Part shown: piece after piece, positions 1-8,602 of the stretch
Numbering within the stretch: position 1 is the first letter of the stretch
How the letters are laid out: every line of letters begins with the position of its first letter
Assembly (NCBI GenBank): GCA_018368455.1
Contig: JAGZEG010000006.1
Coordinates: 1-64,000 of the forward strand
Direction: 5' to 3'
From: Coriobacteriia bacterium
Lineage (GTDB): Bacteria > Actinomycetota > Coriobacteriia > Coriobacteriales > UMGS124
Length of the DNA: 64,000 nt
The notes under the pieces: generated by a model
Seen by the model: the letters and a program-made list of their open reading frames with translations, nothing else
The model's database searches: none
What the model was told of the DNA's origin: nothing
Translations under genes and position numbers: made by a program

Positions 1-15
1 GTAGCACAATCTGGG

Positions 16-120
16 GGAGGCGCCACAGTGCGGCAGGTGCAAGGCGCCCGGCGGCGTAGCGTACTGGACGCTACGTAAGCCGCCGGGCAACGCCGCAGAT
101 GCCGTGCTGTGGTCGCCTCC
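16..120. repeat. 105-nt nested inverted repeat / long hairpin
   Basis: Nested arms pair over almost the whole stretch: GGAGGCG 16-22 with CGCCTCC 114-120, CCACAG 23-28 with CTGTGG 107-112, GCCCGGCGGC 46-55 with its complement at 79-88, and GTAGCGT 56-62 with ACGCTAC 68-74 around a 5-nt loop. It abuts the stop codon of the leftward MarR gene. There is no T-tract on either side, so an ordinary intrinsic terminator is doubtful. A REP-like element or structured 3' RNA end is possible. Confidence 0.7.
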
Positions 121-764
121 TAGCTGCGGTAGCCGTGGAAGTGCTGATAGTCCCCGTGATGATCGTGGTGGCGGCCGTGGCAGCGCGGGCCGCGACCGGG
201 ACGGTGCTCATCAGAGCAGGCGTCATCGCCGGCAGCCTCGCGCTCCTGGGCGACGCGCTCCTTCAGAAAGCCGTTGATCTTCGTGAGCACGCGATACAGG
301 TCGCGGCGGTCGGCGTCGTCGAGCACCTCGAGCATCTGCGAGTTGCGAGGCTGCTGCTGAGCGGCACGGCCCTTGTCGGTGATGGCGACGTCCATGGCGC
401 GATGGTCATCGGGGTTGGGCGTACGCGTGACGTAGCCGCCCTCCTCCAGCTTGGACAGCATGCCCGACAGCGACTGCGGGCGAATGCCGATGATGCGCGC
501 CAGCTCGCTCTGGCTAATCTTCTCGACGGACTTCAGGAGTAGCAGCACGCGGCCCTGGCCACTACGCGGATCCGTCGCCGCCTCGTAGTCAGTGCGATGA
601 TATGCGCGGCCGCCGTGGCGCATGGAGCAACGACGCACGCCGGCGAACAGCTCGAACAGCTCGTCGTCGGTGGGAACGTGGTTGGCGTCGGCGCAGGGGG
701 CCGGCGCAGCAGCGTTGACGGTCTGGCCACAACCACAGGCGCAGGCCTTCTCGGTATCGGACAT
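120..764 (-). CDS. MarR-family transcriptional regulator with Cys-rich N-terminus and His-rich C-terminus
   Basis: A 214-aa protein with a MarR winged-helix core at about residues 65-145: the helix SQSELARIIGIRPQSLSGML, then the wing around RTPNPDDHRAMDVAIT. MarR proteins bind palindromic operators as dimers and usually repress their own gene. Two additions are unusual. The N-terminus carries C8, C10, C12 and C24, and the last 30 residues are very His-rich (HGRHHDHHGDYQHFHGY). Metal or redox sensing is inferred from these and not shown. The start at 764 was chosen because AGAGGAG lies 6-7 nt upstream; an in-frame ATG five codons earlier has no such site. No partner gene is adjacent. Confidence 0.85.
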   Translation of the reverse strand: MSDTEKACACGCGQTVNAAAPAPCADANHVPTDDELFELFAGVRRCSMRHGGRAYHRTDYEAATDPRSGQGRVLLLLKSVEKISQSELARIIGIRPQSLSGMLSKLEEGGYVTRTPNPDDHRAMDVAITDKGRAAQQQPRNSQMLEVLDDADRRDLYRVLTKINGFLKERVAQEREAAGDDACSDEHRPGRGPRCHGRHHDHHGDYQHFHGYRS

Positions 765-815
765 GGGAACTCCTCTCAACCTGACCTCCCCGGCTCTCAG
801 CGCTCAGGGGAGGCT

Positions 816-845
816 CATATATATGAAGGTACCTTACAAATTGAA
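816..845 (-). promoter_or_regulatory. Putative marR promoter with internal palindromic operator
   Basis: On the minus strand, -35 TTCAAT (840-845) and -10 TATATG (816-821) are 18 bp apart. The perfect palindrome AAGGTACCTT (826-835) lies in the spacer, where a repressor would block RNA polymerase. A related imperfect dyad, GAAGG-TG-CCTTC, lies further upstream at 888-899. Autoregulation by the MarR protein is inferred from position. Confidence 0.5.
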
Positions 846-929
846 TATAGCACGCTAAGGACGGTGGACCTGCTTCCGCGAAGATACGAAGGTGCCTTCA
901 CAATATCGGCGTATGCCCAGTGCGCTCCC

Positions 930-1214
930 CTACAGCCCTGCATCCGCATATCGTTCGAGCACGGACTTGAGTGTGATGCGATTCGCGACGAGCTGGCGAT
1001 ACGTTGCCGTGTGGACACGGCCTTCGACACGCAAGCGCTCTATCTTGGCCAACGCGTCGTCGTACTCAGCTCGCAAGGCTTCGAGGACGTCCTCGTGGCG
1101 GCCGAGCCGGTCCAGAAAGGCACTAGATGTGGCATCCGATACCGTCGCGTAAGAGCCATCGGCGCCCCTGCTGGTCAGGCGAGGTGTCGTCCCGGCGGCC
1201 ATGGTGTCAGGCAT
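930..1214 (-). CDS. Hypothetical 94-aa helical protein
   Basis: Not recognised. The predicted protein has a polar N-terminus followed by two helical stretches (LDRLGRHEDVLEALRAEY and AKIERLRVEGRVHTATYRQL) that could form a small coiled coil. The start at 1214 has GGAG about 8 nt upstream and an AT-rich TATATA just before that. Two longer in-frame starts lack a ribosome binding site. It lies upstream of marR in the same orientation, with the marR promoter region between them, so it is probably a separate unit. Confidence 0.55.
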   Translation of the reverse strand: MPDTMAAGTTPRLTSRGADGSYATVSDATSSAFLDRLGRHEDVLEALRAEYDDALAKIERLRVEGRVHTATYRQLVANRITLKSVLERYADAGL

Positions 1215-1343
1215 GGTTATCTCCTCTATATAATGGACAACCGAAGAATAATCTAGGCTTACTCTGGATGTCCCACGTATGCTGGGATCGGTCAATGGCA
1301 TCCGCGTGCGGGCAGCGCCTTCCAGATCAGGGAGGTCATGCCT

Positions 1344-1532
1344 ATGGACATATGGGTACAGCTCGTTGTTTTTGCAAGTGCGCTCGTTACGCTTGCGGGA
1401 GAGATACTCAAGTTCGTACGCGATACGCGAGGCGAGGGGGCCTTTCAGCAGGCCCCCTCAGCACTTCTCGCGAGCGCGTGGACGGCGTCCACGCCGGGGT
1501 CGTTAGCAGCAACTAGCGACCCCTCAGCATAA
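1344..1532 (+). CDS. Small single-TM protein, toxin-like
   Basis: A 62-aa ORF starting MDIWVQLVVFASALVTLAGE. A short N-terminus and one hydrophobic helix (residues 3-22) are followed by a charged turn, the layout of holin-like type I toxins. GGGAGG lies 8 nt before the ATG at 1344 and only 2 nt before the in-frame ATG at 1338, so 1344 is preferred. The second half of the ORF runs through three successive strong hairpins, so the translated C-terminus may be an accident of reading through a structured RNA. No homologue was recognised. Confidence 0.4.
   Translation: MDIWVQLVVFASALVTLAGEILKFVRDTRGEGAFQQAPSALLASAWTASTPGSLAATSDPSA
1434..1523. repeat. Three consecutive hairpins
   Basis: Hairpin 1 pairs GAGGGGGCC (1434-1442) with GGCCCCCTC (1451-1459). 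Hairpin 2 pairs GCGTGGAC (1476-1483) with GTCCACGC (1487-1494). Hairpin 3 pairs GGGGTCGTTAG (1496-1506) with CTAGCGACCCC (1513-1523), with one wobble. They lie inside the 3' half of the toxin-like ORF. No T-tract follows. Confidence 0.6.
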
Positions 1533-1643
1533 CGGCGCTGTCCGCCCTCACCGCGGACTGCCGTTGGCCTTAGTATAACGCGCGGCGTCTCCAATAGCAC
1601 CCCACACGCGGAAAACAACGCGAAAGTGGGCGCCGCTCCGGCC

Positions 1644-4103
1644 CTACGCACCATAAGTAGCACGGATAGCATCAGCCGCAGCGGACGACAGCGGCTCGTC
1701 CAGGGTCGCTCCCCTCGCATCAAGCTCCGAACTCAGGGTGGCGCGCATTTGCTCGATATGCGCCCACACAGCCTCCGCGTCCTCCGGGGCGGGCGCCATC
1801 GTCACCGTTGGGAACGCGCGCAGATCGTCCTCGACAAGGCCGATGCCCATACGGTTGTCGACATAAGCCTCGGTGGCCGGCTCCATCAGCGCGCGCATGG
1901 CCGCAATGCCCAGATCGTTCGACGTTGTCGCGGCTGCATATACCTGGCCCGTCAGCGTATCTGTGACGCCATTGGGATACGCGGAAGCGACGTCGAATAT
2001 CGAGGAGCTCCGCGCGCCAGAGACGTCCTGGGGCAGCGTCACATTGTCGGAGGTAAACAGGCCATCCAGGTCAGTGCTCGCCTCCGTCTGCCGCACGTAC
2101 GACACGCCCAAAACACCGTCGCCGTCCACGCCCTCGTACGTAAACGAGACAAAGCCTCGCGGGTCGCACGCGGCGATGCCATGAGGCCCATCCTCAAGCT
2201 CAACCTGAACGTAACCGTCGGCGTCGGAGGTCGTCGTCACGCAGGTACTCGCGTCGATGTCGAGCAGGACGTCGGTATCGGGCAGGGGCTCACCCGCCGC
2301 GTCGACGAGACGCAGCGTCGCCACCCACGGCGCCGGCTCGTGGCCGCCGTCAAGGATGAGGCGGCCTTTCGTGCCCGCAAGCAGCGGAAGGCAGCGCAAC
2401 CCGATGCCGCGGCCCAGCACATCGGAGAGCTCGTCCAAATAGCTGCGGATGGCCTCGAGCTCGCCACCGACTTCGGCCACCATCTCGGCGTCGGCCAGCG
2501 CCTCGTAGGCATCGCCACCTGCCATGACATAGCTGTTCGATGCCAGGTAGAGCGGCGTCTCGTCGTCATCGAGGTCCACTGAGCCGGCAAGGCCATACAC
2601 GTAGATGTCCTTGACGCGCTGGCCGACGGGGGCGTTGGGATCGCATGTGACCTCAAAACCTGCGAGCTGCAAGAAGCTGCCGGAGATCTCCTCTTGCAAC
2701 AGCATGCCACTCTGGCCATCCTGGCCGGCCATCGAAGAAAACGAGGCCTCGAACAGGCTCCGTAGGATCTTGGGGGTGATGCGCTTAACCTGCACGGTGT
2801 TCGAGAACGGGAACGCTGTCACGAGGTCGCGCACCGTCACGATGCCGCGGGGCAGCGCAGCCCGGATGCCGCCGCCGTTCGTGACCGCGAGCAACGGCGT
2901 GCCATCGTCGAGGCCCGTCTGGGCGAGCAGCGCGCTGGCCCGGTTGATGAAGCACTCGCAGACGAAATCGCCGTAGTTCGTCTCGACCATACGCGTGGGG
3001 GCCGCCAGGTCGTTGCCGTCGAGCCAGCCTGCCCACAGCGTCGTCGGGTTGATAGTGAGCTTCTCGGAGAGCATCTCGTCCTGAGTCGCGGCGATGGCCT
3101 CGAGATCGGCAGCGACATCGGGGGCGGGAGCGGCCTGGGACGCGACGGCAGCCGGATCGAGCAGCTCCTCGGCAGCAGAAACAGTGCCATCCGAGGCAAA
3201 CGTCAGCGTAAGCTTGCCGAGCGCAGAGAGGTTGCAGCCGGTTTGAACGACGAGGACACCGTTGACGAGCACGTCTTCGACCGTGTGGCTGTGACCGTCG
3301 ATAATGGCGGTCAGCCGGAAGGCGGCATCCGGGGAGAGGCTCTGCGCGAGGCCGAGGCCCGTACAGGGGACGGGGCCGTTGCCCAGGTGCGCGAGGCAGA
3401 CGATGGCGTCGACGCCCTGCATCGCAAGCTCGGCGATCTGCCCTTCGGCAGTGGTGACCTCGTCAGCAAACACGACGTCTCCGAGCGCAGACGGGCTGAC
3501 CGACCAGGCCGTTGCCTGCGTCGTGAGGCCAAACACGCCGATGCGCCTGCCGCCGCACGTAAGGACGGCGTTGCGGCCAGGGGCCCCGGGGACGTCCGGG
3601 CCGGCTACGCCGGCCAGCAGGGGCGCGCCATCTCGCAAAGCGTTGGCGGCGAGAAGCGGGAACGTCGCCGCCTCGGCATTGGCGAGCAGATTGTCGAGAC
3701 CAAAGTCGAACTCGTGGTTGCCCAGACACATCGCATCGTAGCCGGCAGCGCTCATGAGATCGATGGGAGCCTCGCCCTTCGTGAGCGAGGCAAGCGGGGC
3801 TCCCTGCGTGGCGTCGCCGGCATCGAGCAGCAGGCTGTTGGGCGTCGCGGCGCGCAAGCCGGCCACTAGGTCGATACCGACAACGGACTCGCCATCGCCC
3901 TGCAGGTAGCCGTGGGTGTCATTCGTATGGAAGATAACGATCTCGTCGGCGGCGGAAGCCTCGGCAGCACGAGCGGGGCCCGAGGAGCCCAAGGCGAAAC
4001 CCGCGGCTGCGGCACCAGCGGCGCCCACGAACGCGCGACGAGTGAGGCGAGTGACGCCCGCCTCGTAGCGGGCCGGGGCAGATGCAACAGGGATGCGCTC
4101 CAT
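1644..4103 (-). CDS. Tat-exported 5'-nucleotidase / 2',3'-cyclic nucleotide phosphodiesterase family protein
   Basis: An 819-aa exported metallophosphoesterase. The N-terminus has a twin-arginine signal (TRLTRRAFVGAAGAAAAGF) with likely cleavage after ARA near residue 46. The catalytic domain shows the dinuclear-metal motifs HTNDTHG (about 59-65), LLLDAGDATQG, LGNHEFDFG and GHSHT, and is followed by the substrate-binding 5'-nucleotidase C-terminal domain (TNGGGIRAALPRG). Roughly residues 600-690 look like a carboxypeptidase-regulatory/Ig-like fold, and the tail is helical. The family removes phosphate from extracellular nucleotides for salvage. The start at 4103 has GGAGG at good spacing. It lies downstream of the flavoprotein gene, beyond a hairpin, so it is probably transcribed separately. 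Confidence 0.9.
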   Translation of the reverse strand: MERIPVASAPARYEAGVTRLTRRAFVGAAGAAAAGFALGSSGPARAAEASAADEIVIFHTNDTHGYLQGDGESVVGIDLVAGLRAATPNSLLLDAGDATQGAPLASLTKGEAPIDLMSAAGYDAMCLGNHEFDFGLDNLLANAEAATFPLLAANALRDGAPLLAGVAGPDVPGAPGRNAVLTCGGRRIGVFGLTTQATAWSVSPSALGDVVFADEVTTAEGQIAELAMQGVDAIVCLAHLGNGPVPCTGLGLAQSLSPDAAFRLTAIIDGHSHTVEDVLVNGVLVVQTGCNLSALGKLTLTFASDGTVSAAEELLDPAAVASQAAPAPDVAADLEAIAATQDEMLSEKLTINPTTLWAGWLDGNDLAAPTRMVETNYGDFVCECFINRASALLAQTGLDDGTPLLAVTNGGGIRAALPRGIVTVRDLVTAFPFSNTVQVKRITPKILRSLFEASFSSMAGQDGQSGMLLQEEISGSFLQLAGFEVTCDPNAPVGQRVKDIYVYGLAGSVDLDDDETPLYLASNSYVMAGGDAYEALADAEMVAEVGGELEAIRSYLDELSDVLGRGIGLRCLPLLAGTKGRLILDGGHEPAPWVATLRLVDAAGEPLPDTDVLLDIDASTCVTTTSDADGYVQVELEDGPHGIAACDPRGFVSFTYEGVDGDGVLGVSYVRQTEASTDLDGLFTSDNVTLPQDVSGARSSSIFDVASAYPNGVTDTLTGQVYAAATTSNDLGIAAMRALMEPATEAYVDNRMGIGLVEDDLRAFPTVTMAPAPEDAEAVWAHIEQMRATLSSELDARGATLDEPLSSAAADAIRATYGA

Positions 4104-4414
4104 GGGAAAGCCTCCATACCTCTCGCGGGGCGCCACCGTGATGCGAGCAGGCGGCGATATTCCTAGCATACACGCCCCGCGATGCGCCCATATCGCAAAC
4201 CCGCTCCTCTCCGCCGAACGCCAGCCTGCGCGTAACGAGCGCAGCCGGCAACGTCCATAACCCCGCCCGATACACGGGTCGAGCGCCAACGACAGAAGGG
4301 GGCGGCACGCGTGCTGAACGCATGCCGTCCCCCGGATCGTCACTTTGGTTCCACACGCTAAGGCAAAGCGGCCTTTCGCTGCAGTGAGCGGGCGATTGAG
4401 TCGCGGGACCCCTA
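4104..4414. other. Intergenic gap between flavoprotein and nucleotidase genes
   Basis: Besides the hairpin at 4298-4333, the only signal is a weak minus-strand TATGCT about 55 nt upstream of the nucleotidase start. No ORF with a ribosome binding site was seen. Confidence 0.4.
4298..4333 (-). terminator. Hairpin downstream of flavoprotein gene
   Basis: GGGGGCGGCACGCGTGC pairs with GCATGCCGTCCCCC across a 5-nt loop. The minus-strand tail is only CTTCT, so it is a weak or factor-assisted terminator. Confidence 0.45.
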
Positions 4415-6079
4415 CTACCTGCCCAGAGCGCTTCGGGCTGAGATGCGCCCGAACGCACAGCACTCAGCAAGGTTGCCGGCCGCCTGGTAAAGCGCGCCCC
4501 AGATGGAACCAAACTCGCCGGCGGAATACAGGCCGGGGATAGGCGCGCCAAAAGCGTCAAGCACCTCGCCCTTCGCCGAACGAGCCGGCCCGCCGTTCGT
4601 GTTGAGGAAGTGCGGGGCACATCGCACGGCATAGAACGGGGGCGTCACTACCTCGGTCAGCGTGTTAGCAGGACGGTGGAACGCCAGGTCCTCCCCGTCG
4701 GCGCAGAATTGGTTCCAGACCGCGACCGTGTTCGCGAGCTCATCGGCAGGCACGCCGCACTGCTCGGCGAGTCCCTCGATGGTGTCGGAAACGTATGCGA
4801 AGCCATCTGCCACCGGATCGGCGCTCAGATCGGTTGGCACGGCACCGTTGGCCAGGGCATTCGCGTCAAACACAAACCAAGCGGTCTCCGGCATGCGCAT
4901 CGGACCCCACTGGCCGCCCCACTGGGTGTATCCGTGACGATACCCGATGTTCACCGTGAGATCGCTGCCCATCGGGTAGAGCCCACCCGAGGTGTTGGCG
5001 TCCCAATCCATGTAGAAGCGCTGGCCGTTCATGCCGACCGTTATGCCGCGATCCTTTGTATAGTTGCCCGGACCCGACCCCTCGCCGGGGCCGAACTGCA
5101 GGAAGCGCGTGTTGTCAAGGCTGCGCGTCGTCTCCCAGAAGCCGGACACGCAATGCATGTGCCACATGCCGGCGCCAACCTTAGCGCAGGCACGATGGCC
5201 ATCACCGGTGTTGCCCATCCCCGCGGCTGGGAACGCACCCTTAACGCCGGTGCTGTCGAACAGCATCCCCGGGTCGCTCTCGAAGCCTCCACAGCACATG
5301 ACAACGCCCTTGTTCGCCTTGAAGCGCCTGCCGTCCTCCACGATGAGCCCGATAACGGCGCCGTCGCCGTCCGTGACGAGCTCCGACATCGGGGTCGCGG
5401 GCTGATAGTCGATGACGTCAGAGCGCGTCTCGACGTAGTTCATCAGGAAGTCGCAGATGTTCGTGAAGCCGGACACCCCTCCCGCGCCCGTGAATGCCAT
5501 GAAGCCCCACCCGCCGATGTTCTCAAGCTCGGGGTACTCGGGACTCATCGCAGCGACGGCCGGGTTTGCCTGGCGAGCCTCCTCCGGCCAGAGCTCAGGC
5601 CCACCCGTCATGAAGTCGGCCTCAGGAGCGCCCAGCGTTTCGACCATCCACGAATAGTTCTTGCTCGACTCGTCGCAGAAGGCGCGAAGAACATCCTCAG
5701 GCGTGCTGTCAGTACCCTCCTGCAGCGCATTCATGTAGACCATAGCGTCGTCGGGATCCCCGATGACCGAGATCATGCCAAACGCGAACTTCGAGTTTCC
5801 AATGGGCGTTTCGCCCTTCTCGAGCAACAGGCAGGTCGCGCCATTGCCTTCGGCAGCGACGGTCGCGGCAGCCGTAAGCCCCGCAAGACCAGCACCCACG
5901 ACGATGACGTCGTACTCTCCGTCCCAGGCACCGTCCGCGGACGCCGAAGCGGACGTCGCCCCCTCGCCGGCGAATGCCGCAGGTGCTGCGCCGAGAACGC
6001 CGGCTGCCGCAACTGCTCCAGCCGCCCCCAGGAAGGTGCGGCGCGTGGGATCTTGACGCTGTGTGGCAATCCTACTCAT
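4415..6079 (-). CDS. Tat-exported FAD-dependent oxidoreductase, fumarate reductase flavoprotein-like
   Basis: A 554-aa protein with a Tat signal (R13-R14 in DPTRRTFLGAAG) and likely cleavage after AFA. The mature part is an FAD_binding_2 domain: dinucleotide fold DVIVVGAGLAGLTAAA, then the C-terminal flavin contact region GLYSAGEFGSIWGALYQAAG seen in soluble fumarate and urocanate reductases. No haem or FMN-binding domain is present, so electrons must come from a separate partner. Coriobacteriia carry many such enzymes, each for one respiratory acceptor; the substrate cannot be told from sequence. The start at 6079 follows GGGGG. A divergent membrane LuxR gene 281 bp away is probably its regulator. 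Confidence 0.88.
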   Translation of the reverse strand: MSRIATQRQDPTRRTFLGAAGAVAAAGVLGAAPAAFAGEGATSASASADGAWDGEYDVIVVGAGLAGLTAAATVAAEGNGATCLLLEKGETPIGNSKFAFGMISVIGDPDDAMVYMNALQEGTDSTPEDVLRAFCDESSKNYSWMVETLGAPEADFMTGGPELWPEEARQANPAVAAMSPEYPELENIGGWGFMAFTGAGGVSGFTNICDFLMNYVETRSDVIDYQPATPMSELVTDGDGAVIGLIVEDGRRFKANKGVVMCCGGFESDPGMLFDSTGVKGAFPAAGMGNTGDGHRACAKVGAGMWHMHCVSGFWETTRSLDNTRFLQFGPGEGSGPGNYTKDRGITVGMNGQRFYMDWDANTSGGLYPMGSDLTVNIGYRHGYTQWGGQWGPMRMPETAWFVFDANALANGAVPTDLSADPVADGFAYVSDTIEGLAEQCGVPADELANTVAVWNQFCADGEDLAFHRPANTLTEVVTPPFYAVRCAPHFLNTNGGPARSAKGEVLDAFGAPIPGLYSAGEFGSIWGALYQAAGNLAECCAFGRISARSALGR

Positions 6080-6346
6080 GAGATACCCCCTGTCGTGTAG
6101 CCGTGTCCCGTGCGGCGCGGCTCGTCTGACATATCGGCGGCGCCATCTGGCGTAGCCGATGTCAACGGTGCCCGCATCAGGCGATTTTGGCGAGCCACGA
6201 AGAGGGGCAGGGGCATGCCACGAACCGGGGGAGGCGATTGTTTTCGCAGGTGGTTGCATATGCGAATTGGGTCAGTGACGGGCCGTCACACGAGATGGGC
6301 TATCGGCAAGCCACGTGCGTGTGGAAAGAAAGAGGGATACGGAGCG

Positions 6347-6352
6347 TATAAT
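6347..6352 (+). promoter_or_regulatory. Consensus -10 box directly before the LuxR start codon
   Basis: A perfect TATAAT ends 8 nt before the ATG at 6361, so transcription should begin at or next to the start codon. No Shine-Dalgarno sequence fits in the gap. No good -35 was seen. Confidence 0.55.
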
Positions 6353-6360
6353 CAGCCCAC

Positions 6361-7842
6361 ATGGAGACGACGGAATTGGACGCGCCCGCATCGGGAGCGC
6401 CCCTCTCATGGGTTGGGCTAAACACGCAGTGTGGCCGGGCGCTCTTCTGCGCAGGCGCGCTGCTGCTCACGTGGATCTACACCATCAATCTCGCAAACAC
6501 GGAGCTGCCCCCGGGTGTCCCGTGGCAACAGGTCTACCTCTTTCTCCTCCCAACCCTCGCGCTTGGTGCGGTGTTCTCGTCACGCCTATCCTTGCCGCGC
6601 GGGCCCATAAGTGGGGCGGGTATGGCCGTGGGAGCCTTTGCCACGCTCGTCGCAACGCTCGGAAGCGTCATCATCGCCCTGCCCAACTTCCCCTGGCCGC
6701 TCGACCGGCCCGCGATGGCGTATATGGCAATGGCGTTCACGGGGCTTGGCGCCGGCTGGATGTACCTGCGATGGGGCGCTCTGTGCGCGCAGGTTCCCCT
6801 CGAACAAGGAATGAGAAGCTTGTTGACGGGCCTGGCGTGCGGCATTGCGCTCAAGCGTCTACTCGAGCTGTTTCCGCCCGAAGTATCGCTTCTGGCGTGC
6901 GCGGCCTTTCCCGCCATACTGTTCGTCGTGCTCGTGGCGACGTTGCGCAATGGCCGGAAAGAGTGGGATGCTCCCGCTGCGGGCGCCGCCGCGCATCCCC
7001 ACGTTACACCGTCGGTCTCGGAGCTCGTCGCATCCCGGGGCGAGGCGCAGGATGCCGCGCGCATCGTCGTCTGCCTCGCCCTGCTCGGAAGCGTCGACGC
7101 CGTGTGCACGCTGGGGTTCACGGGCGTCCCGAGCGGCGGCATCCTGTCAGCCCTTGCCAGCTTGTTCTCCATCGGTATCGTTCTCCTGGTGCTCTACATC
7201 GCCTTCTTTCGCAAGGGGTCGTTCACGCTCGGGACGCTGTGGAAAGTCGTATGCCCCCTGCTGGCACTGGCGCTGGCATCAAGCATGTTTGGTGCACCTG
7301 ATGTGGCCCAGTCCATCATGGTGACGACGTACAGCCTCATCGTGCAGTTCACGTGGCTGGTCATCACCGATGCAAGCCGGCGGCTCCGGCTGCACCCCCA
7401 TGTGGCGTTCGCCTTGGGCTGGAGCGTCTACGCCCTCGTCGGATGGGCCGTTGTTCCCCTTGGCGAGGCACTGTTGGGGTCAGGCGTATCGCTGCAGCAG
7501 GTGCTTGTGGTGGCAACGGGCATCGCCCTCGCGGCGATGCTGCTACTTGAGATTCGCCCGGAAGCTCAGACCCAGCGGCTGTTCTCCGAGGTGGTTGGCC
7601 CCGCTCCGGAACCATCGGACTACCCGAGCATCGACGCGCGCTGCCATGAGCTCGGCACGGCCTGCGGCCTGACGCCGCGCGAGATAGAGGTCATGCAGCT
7701 CATCTGCAAGGGGCGCAGCAAAACAGCCATCGCCGAGACGCTGGCGCTCACGGAGAACACCGTGCGCGGCCACGCCAAGAACCTCTATCGCAAGCTCGGC
7801 GTCCATAGCAAGACCGAGCTGCAAAAGCTCGTAGGGCTGTAA
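6361..7842 (+). CDS. Membrane-anchored LuxR-type regulator with about 12 TM segments
   Basis: A 493-aa protein. Residues about 20-400 are hydrophobic and form roughly twelve membrane segments. The last 65 residues are a LuxR/GerE helix-turn-helix (LTPREIEVMQLICKGRSKTA, then ENTVRGHAKNLYRKLGV). This architecture is common in Coriobacteriia beside flavin reductase genes, where the membrane part is thought to sense the substrate. It is divergent from the Tat flavoprotein, which supports control of that gene. The mRNA appears leaderless, because a perfect -10 box sits 8 nt before the ATG and no ribosome binding site is present. Confidence 0.88.
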   Translation: METTELDAPASGAPLSWVGLNTQCGRALFCAGALLLTWIYTINLANTELPPGVPWQQVYLFLLPTLALGAVFSSRLSLPRGPISGAGMAVGAFATLVATLGSVIIALPNFPWPLDRPAMAYMAMAFTGLGAGWMYLRWGALCAQVPLEQGMRSLLTGLACGIALKRLLELFPPEVSLLACAAFPAILFVVLVATLRNGRKEWDAPAAGAAAHPHVTPSVSELVASRGEAQDAARIVVCLALLGSVDAVCTLGFTGVPSGGILSALASLFSIGIVLLVLYIAFFRKGSFTLGTLWKVVCPLLALALASSMFGAPDVAQSIMVTTYSLIVQFTWLVITDASRRLRLHPHVAFALGWSVYALVGWAVVPLGEALLGSGVSLQQVLVVATGIALAAMLLLEIRPEAQTQRLFSEVVGPAPEPSDYPSIDARCHELGTACGLTPREIEVMQLICKGRSKTAIAETLALTENTVRGHAKNLYRKLGVHSKTELQKLVGL

Positions 7843-7866
7843 GAGCAAGCGGATACGGCGGTGCGA

Positions 7867-7891
7867 AGTCTCCCTCACGGGGTGCGAGACT
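7867..7891 (+). terminator. Hairpin after LuxR gene
   Basis: AGTCTC (7867-7872) pairs with GAGACT (7886-7891), with inner CAC/GTG pairing and a short TTTA tail, 25 nt past the stop codon. Confidence 0.5.
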
Positions 7892-7928
7892 TTACCGCAG
7901 AGTGTGAGGCCCCCACTCGTAGGGCGCT

Positions 7929-8176
7929 TCTTGCGGTTGTGCGGGGTTTTGCAAAACTGAAGGCTGGAAATTGGCGCGATTGACGGTTATGCGAGGTTTG
8001 CGCGGCCATCTGAATGCCTGTGCTGCGGGTAATGTGCAACCCCCAAATCGCCTACCTGCGGTTTTCTGGGAAGCGACAATCTTTCGTAATCGCAGCACCC
8101 GCCGCAAACCTCGCATAACCGAAATATGAGCCCAATTTGGGAGCGGCGTTTTGCAAGACCTGGCATAACCGCATTT
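7929..8176. repeat. Four-copy 25-bp repeat palindrome, family 1, 49-bp pitch
   Basis: Copies at 7929-7953 and 7978-8002 share the core GCGGTTRTGCGRGGTTT. Inverted copies lie at 8103-8127 and 8152-8176. The start-to-start distance is 49 bp in both arms. The two 74-bp arms are clearly complementary, including part of the spacer. The ~100-bp centre holds a further inverted pair, GTGCTGCG/CGCAGCAC. It fills the gap between two convergent gene ends and contains no ORF with a ribosome binding site. Confidence 0.8.
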
Positions 8177-8281
8177 TGCGCCCGATCGGATGCGGCTGCG
8201 GGGTCGTTTCATTAAACGCGCTTGGCACCCCTGCAAGCACGGGCAACCCGCCAATGCGCAACGTAGCTAGCCTGCCCGGCC

Positions 8282-8602
8282 TTACTCCGTCATGCGGGCG
8301 TTGAGCTCGCCGGCGAGCTCCTGCGGCGTGATGCCCCAGCGCTCGCAGACGACGAGCAGGTGGTAGACCACATCGGCGCACTCGTAGCGGATGTGGTCGT
8401 GGTCGGCGTCCTTGCAGGCCATGACAACCTCGCACGACTCCTCGACGAGCTTCTTGAGCGGCTTGTCCTCGGGCCCGTCGAGCAGGCGCTTCGTGTAGCT
8501 GGCCTCGGGCGTCGAGCTGCGACGCCCGGCGATGATGCCCGCGAGCTTGTCGATGGTCTGCCCCAGGTCGCCAGGCTTAACGTTTGCGGTGCGCTCTCCC
8601 AT
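8282..8602 (-). CDS. hisE: Phosphoribosyl-ATP pyrophosphatase
   Basis: A 106-aa enzyme of histidine synthesis step 2, releasing pyrophosphate from phosphoribosyl-ATP. It has the all-alpha MazG-like fold with the acidic metal site KKLVEESCEVVMA, then HIRYECADVVYHLLV. The normal size is about 90-110 aa. The start at 8602 has AAGGA nine nt upstream; a longer in-frame frame has no such support. It is the last gene of the leftward his operon, 261 nt after hisI. Confidence 0.93.
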   Translation of the reverse strand: MGERTANVKPGDLGQTIDKLAGIIAGRRSSTPEASYTKRLLDGPEDKPLKKLVEESCEVVMACKDADHDHIRYECADVVYHLLVVCERWGITPQELAGELNARMTE

